DNA from: Gammaproteobacteria bacterium
GTDB taxonomy: Bacteria; Pseudomonadota; Gammaproteobacteria; SZUA-229
Length of the DNA stretch: 8,059 nucleotides
Assembly: GCA_016191795.1 (NCBI GenBank)
Contig: JACPVK010000379.1
Span: 1-8,059 of the forward strand
Reading direction: 5' to 3'
The position numbers and the translations under genes were made by a program. Below the pieces are notes generated by a model, which saw nothing but the letters and a program-made list of their open reading frames with translations, had not been told where the DNA came from and did no database searches. Every line of letters begins with the position of its first letter. Positions within the stretch are counted from its first letter, which is position 1. Positions 6,522 to 8,059 of this stretch are shown one piece after another.

Positions 6522-7256
6522 ATGGACATATCAATTAATAAGGTCATTACCATTGGTTTGCTGGCCGGATCTGCCCTGACAGGCCAGGCCTATGCCAGTG
6601 TTATCAACACACTGGATGGAACCGGTTATGAATGGCTGGAACTCTCCAATACCACCAATCTGTCTCGTGTCACGGTTGAATCCCTGCTCGGTGATACCAC
6701 CAGTGCCCTGTACGGTTATCGTTATGCCACACGTCTGGAAACTCAGGCGCTGCTGGAATCGTATATGCCTTACGTACCTGCCGAATTAAATCACTGGGAA
6801 GCCTATGCCGCACCCGGCGCGCAGTCATTCTTCAATGATTTTGGAATAACCTGGCAAGACGATCTGGGTGTGATCAATCAGGCTCTTTCAAATGACGGTG
6901 TGATCTTTGATTACAACATGCATCTGATTTCCTATTTTAACTACGGCGCTGCCGGCGAATGCGGTGTAGATGTTTCCTGTGCCGGTAATATGTTTACTGC
7001 CGCGCTGGATGGTTCAGTGCAGGCAATGTTTACCCCGTCTCACCGTGGCTTTGATGCCACCTGGGCAACTCCGGATACCTTTTCTAATTTTGATGCCAAC
7101 CAGATCCAGGCTTCGCTACTGGTACGCGAATTAATTGCAGTGCCGGTGCCGGCGGCAGTGTGGCTATTCAGCACCGGTTTAATAGGATTGATGGCTGTGG
7201 TGCGATCTCGAAAACTCGATTCGACCACTCCTGCAAGGACATCTTCAAGATCTTAA
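6522..7256 (+). CDS. Secreted VPLPA-CTERM / PEP-CTERM-type protein
   Basis: Exported protein of 244 residues. A signal peptide (1-26, hydrophobic ITIGLLAGSALTG, likely cleavage after AYA or AYAS) is followed by a region starting VINTLDGTGYEWLELSNTTNLS, with LYGYRYAT at 63-70; this YEWL...GYRYAT pattern recurs in PEP-CTERM proteins I know. The two cysteines Cys147 and Cys153 could form a small disulfide loop. The C-terminal sorting signal is VPVPAAVWLFSTGLIGL (207-223), a transmembrane helix, then basic RSRK (228-231), matching the VPLPA variant handled by exosortases, which place proteins in or through the envelope, often alongside exopolysaccharide production. Unusually, 13 residues follow the basic cluster, where such proteins normally end. 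No exosortase gene is in view. It follows the tandem-hairpin leader and ends at a strong terminator. Its specific function is unknown. Confidence 0.88.
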   Translation: MDISINKVITIGLLAGSALTGQAYASVINTLDGTGYEWLELSNTTNLSRVTVESLLGDTTSALYGYRYATRLETQALLESYMPYVPAELNHWEAYAAPGAQSFFNDFGITWQDDLGVINQALSNDGVIFDYNMHLISYFNYGAAGECGVDVSCAGNMFTAALDGSVQAMFTPSHRGFDATWATPDTFSNFDANQIQASLLVRELIAVPVPAAVWLFSTGLIGLMAVVRSRKLDSTTPARTSSRS

Positions 7257-7283
7257 AAAAAACCCCGCATCGCGGGGTTTTTT
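7257..7283. terminator. Bidirectional intrinsic terminator
   Basis: A six-base GC stem CCCCGC/GCGGGG with a three-base loop (ATC) is flanked by A6 on the left and T6 on the right, extending the stem to 12 pairs. It starts directly after the CTERM stop codon and lies 25 bases beyond the stop of the convergent DsrC-like gene. The U tract is present on either strand, so it can end both transcripts. Confidence 0.95.
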
Positions 7284-7307
7284 CTGGCAGTAACAAAAAC
7301 CTGAGGG

Positions 7308-7601
7308 TTAAACGCAACCCGTCGGTTTTGGCAATCCACCGTATTTGGTGATGGGCTTCATCGGACCGGTCATCCACATTTTGAACAGATCTTTCTGGTC
7401 AACTTCGATGTACTTGGCGAATTTACGAATCGGTGGAACCGAGCTGTGTGCATCGTAGTATTCACGGGCTTTCAGTATCTGTTCCCATTTATCATCAGTC
7501 AGGTCAAAACCATCGGCGGCTGCCATGGCGCGAGCCACTTCGGGTGACCAGTTGTTCATGTCTTGTAAATAACCGTCGCCGTCACGTGCTGGCAAATCCA
7601 T
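7308..7601 (-). CDS. DsrC/TusE family sulfur-relay protein, short single-cysteine form
   Basis: Small cytoplasmic protein (97 residues) of the TusE/DsrC/DsvC family, which carries sulfur as a persulfide or trisulfide on a C-terminal cysteine arm. Visible family features are DGYLQDMNNWS (9-19), a central helical region with WEQILKAREYYD (39-50), PPIRKF (56-61), GP (79-80) and the C-terminal arm GGLPKPTGCV with the penultimate Cys96. The second DsrC cysteine, ten residues upstream, is replaced by Thr85, as in TusE, so a full DsrC disulfide/trisulfide cycle is unlikely. The segment between IR and GP is about seven residues shorter than in TusE, where the GEEKGNSRYLY loop would be. It may serve tRNA thiolation or another sulfur-transfer step; no tus, dsr or hdr genes are visible nearby. 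ATG 7601 is supported by GAGG eight bases ahead. Confidence 0.88.
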   Translation of the reverse strand: MDLPARDGDGYLQDMNNWSPEVARAMAAADGFDLTDDKWEQILKAREYYDAHSSVPPIRKFAKYIEVDQKDLFKMWMTGPMKPITKYGGLPKPTGCV

Positions 7602-7638
7602 ATTACGTACCTCATATCTTCAAGTTGGGGGGAGAACA

Positions 7639-7658
7639 CAGGTATTAAATAATACCTG
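7639..7658. promoter_or_regulatory. 20-base palindrome, probable operator of the DsrC-like gene
   Basis: Arms CAGGTATTA and TAATACCTG (nine perfect pairs) flank a two-base AA centre. The site lies 38 bases upstream of the DsrC-like start and just downstream of the predicted promoter. Its length and symmetry suit a dimeric helix-turn-helix repressor; in RNA it would be an AU-rich hairpin with no T tract. The regulator is not identified. Confidence 0.5.
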
Positions 7659-7675
7659 AGTAAATTGCTAGGTTA

Positions 7676-7705
7676 TTTATACCAGCTAAAAGGGGTGGAT
7701 TGCAA
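7676..7705 (-). promoter_or_regulatory. Candidate sigma-70 promoter of the DsrC-like gene
   Basis: On the minus strand, TTGCAA (7705-7700, four of six consensus bases) and TATAAA (7681-7676, five of six) are separated by 18 bases. Transcription would start near 7669, placing the palindrome at 7639-7658 at about +11 to +30. The -10 is embedded in an imperfect dyad (GCTaGGT at 7667-7673 with ACCAGC at 7681-7686). Confidence 0.45.
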
Positions 7706-7723
7706 CCCTGCGTAAGGGGATAG

Positions 7724-7742
7724 ATCAGGTTTATAGCCTGAT
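7724..7742. repeat. Inverted repeat upstream of the DsrC-like promoter
   Basis: ATCAGG (7724-7729) and CCTGAT (7737-7742) form six perfect pairs around a seven-base A/T-rich centre. It lies between the subunit IV remnant and the promoter. It shares the CAGG...CCTG ends of the palindrome at 7639-7658 but with different spacing. It could be a second binding site or a weak 3' hairpin of the upstream gene; no T tract follows on the minus strand. Confidence 0.35.
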
Positions 7743-7805
7743 GCGATGGGGTTTAAGGGCTGTCCAGCCGGCGCGGCAAGGACTCTGGGCAATTTGGCAG
7801 TACAG

Positions 7806-8059
7806 CTAGTAGATTGTCGTCAGTCTTCGGATAGCCTCGCCCAATCCCTGGGACAGCAACACCATCAGTGCCATGACGAATGCAAAGCTGTAGAGAATAA
7901 TCCGGAAACTGGCCCGGGCCAGCGGCATTTCCATATAGTGATCAATCACCAGGCCGCCCTTGACTACGATGGCAAAGGCGACGGCCAGTGTCAGCGGCCA
8001 GCCGGCGTGTCCGGTTTAGGCGAGCAGGGCACCGAGTAATGTCAGTGCGAATAAAGCCA
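7806..8059 (-). pseudogene. Cytochrome c oxidase subunit IV-like membrane protein, interrupted by a nonsense codon (5'-partial)
   Basis: Minus-strand reading entering from the right edge. Codons from 8057 give ALFALTLLGALLA, then TAA at 8018-8016, then 69 more codons in the same frame to TAG at 7808-7806. The part after the stop reads TGHAGWPLTLAVAFAIVVKG, then GLVIDHYMEMPLARASFR, and a second hydrophobic helix (about IILYSFAFVMALMVLLS). KGGLVIDHYME matches the K-x-x-L-V-x-D-H-F-M-E core of prokaryotic cytochrome c oxidase subunit IV family proteins (COX4_pro), small three-helix proteins accompanying haem-copper oxidases. The TAA falls at the end of the first helix, where a Glu or Gln codon (GAA or CAA) would keep the frame. 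Protein-like sequence on both sides in one frame argues for a recent point mutation or a sequencing error. No start codon lies between the TAA and the KGGLVIDHYME core. Confidence 0.65.

Noticed and set aside
7693..7708. A third copy of the GGGTGG leader motif (GGGTGG followed by GCAACCC)
   Set aside because: The second half does not match the GGCAmCTCCCA block well, and no plus-strand gene follows; likely chance.
7746..8039. A 97-codon plus-strand open frame at the right edge
   Set aside because: It reads as a Gln/Gly/His-rich string with no recognisable motif and lies antisense to the subunit IV-like membrane protein, whose conserved core is clear on the minus strand.
1..8059. CRISPR arrays, tRNA or rRNA genes, insertion sequences
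   Set aside because: No regularly spaced repeats, tRNA-like T-loop/CCA features, rRNA segments, or transposase motifs with terminal repeats were seen.

Overview
The window looks like a piece of a gammaproteobacterial chromosome. Supporting signs are an AroG-type DAHP synthase that matches remembered E. coli AroG residue for residue at its key positions, a YigB-like HAD phosphatase, a SPOR-domain protein, a REC-GGDEF-EAL regulator, a PEP-CTERM-type (VPLPA-like) surface protein and a TusE/DsrC-type sulfur-relay protein. GC content looks moderate. The DsrC-like protein, the cytochrome-oxidase subunit IV remnant and the CTERM protein would suit an environmental, respiratory, possibly sulfur- or nitrogen-cycling lineage, but this is inference and no genus is claimed.

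Layout. 1-1569 (+) is the 3' part of a cyclic-di-GMP regulator whose beginning lies off the left edge. 1713-2714 (-) is an extended-SDR epimerase-like gene, convergent with the first gene and divergent from the next. Its only in-frame canonical start is a TTG with no ribosome binding site at a usable distance, whereas an upstream ATA is perfectly spaced from a GGAG. 2787-3608 (+) encodes an inositol-monophosphatase-family enzyme. 3666-4484 (+) encodes a membrane-anchored, Pro/Val/Lys-rich SPOR protein, which overlaps by four bases (GTGA) with a HAD phosphatase at 4481-5191 (+). 5269-6327 (+) is the DAHP synthase, with a perfect TATAAT just upstream.

Accessory right end. A leader of about 190 bases (6328-6521) contains two imperfect tandem copies of a hairpin-forming element and precedes a secreted VPLPA-CTERM-like protein (6522-7256, +). 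A strong bidirectional terminator (7257-7283) separates it from a convergent 97-residue DsrC/TusE-like gene (7308-7601, -). Upstream of that gene lie a plausible sigma-70 promoter and a 20-base near-perfect palindrome. The right edge (7806-8059, -) holds the 3' part of a cytochrome c oxidase subunit IV-like membrane protein interrupted by an in-frame TAA, so it is probably a pseudogene or carries a sequence error.

The left and central genes are mostly housekeeping (signalling, small-molecule phosphatases, division/cell wall, aromatic amino-acid synthesis). The points most worth a second look are the tandem-hairpin leader, the palindrome in front of the DsrC-like gene, the atypical SDR, and the broken subunit IV gene.
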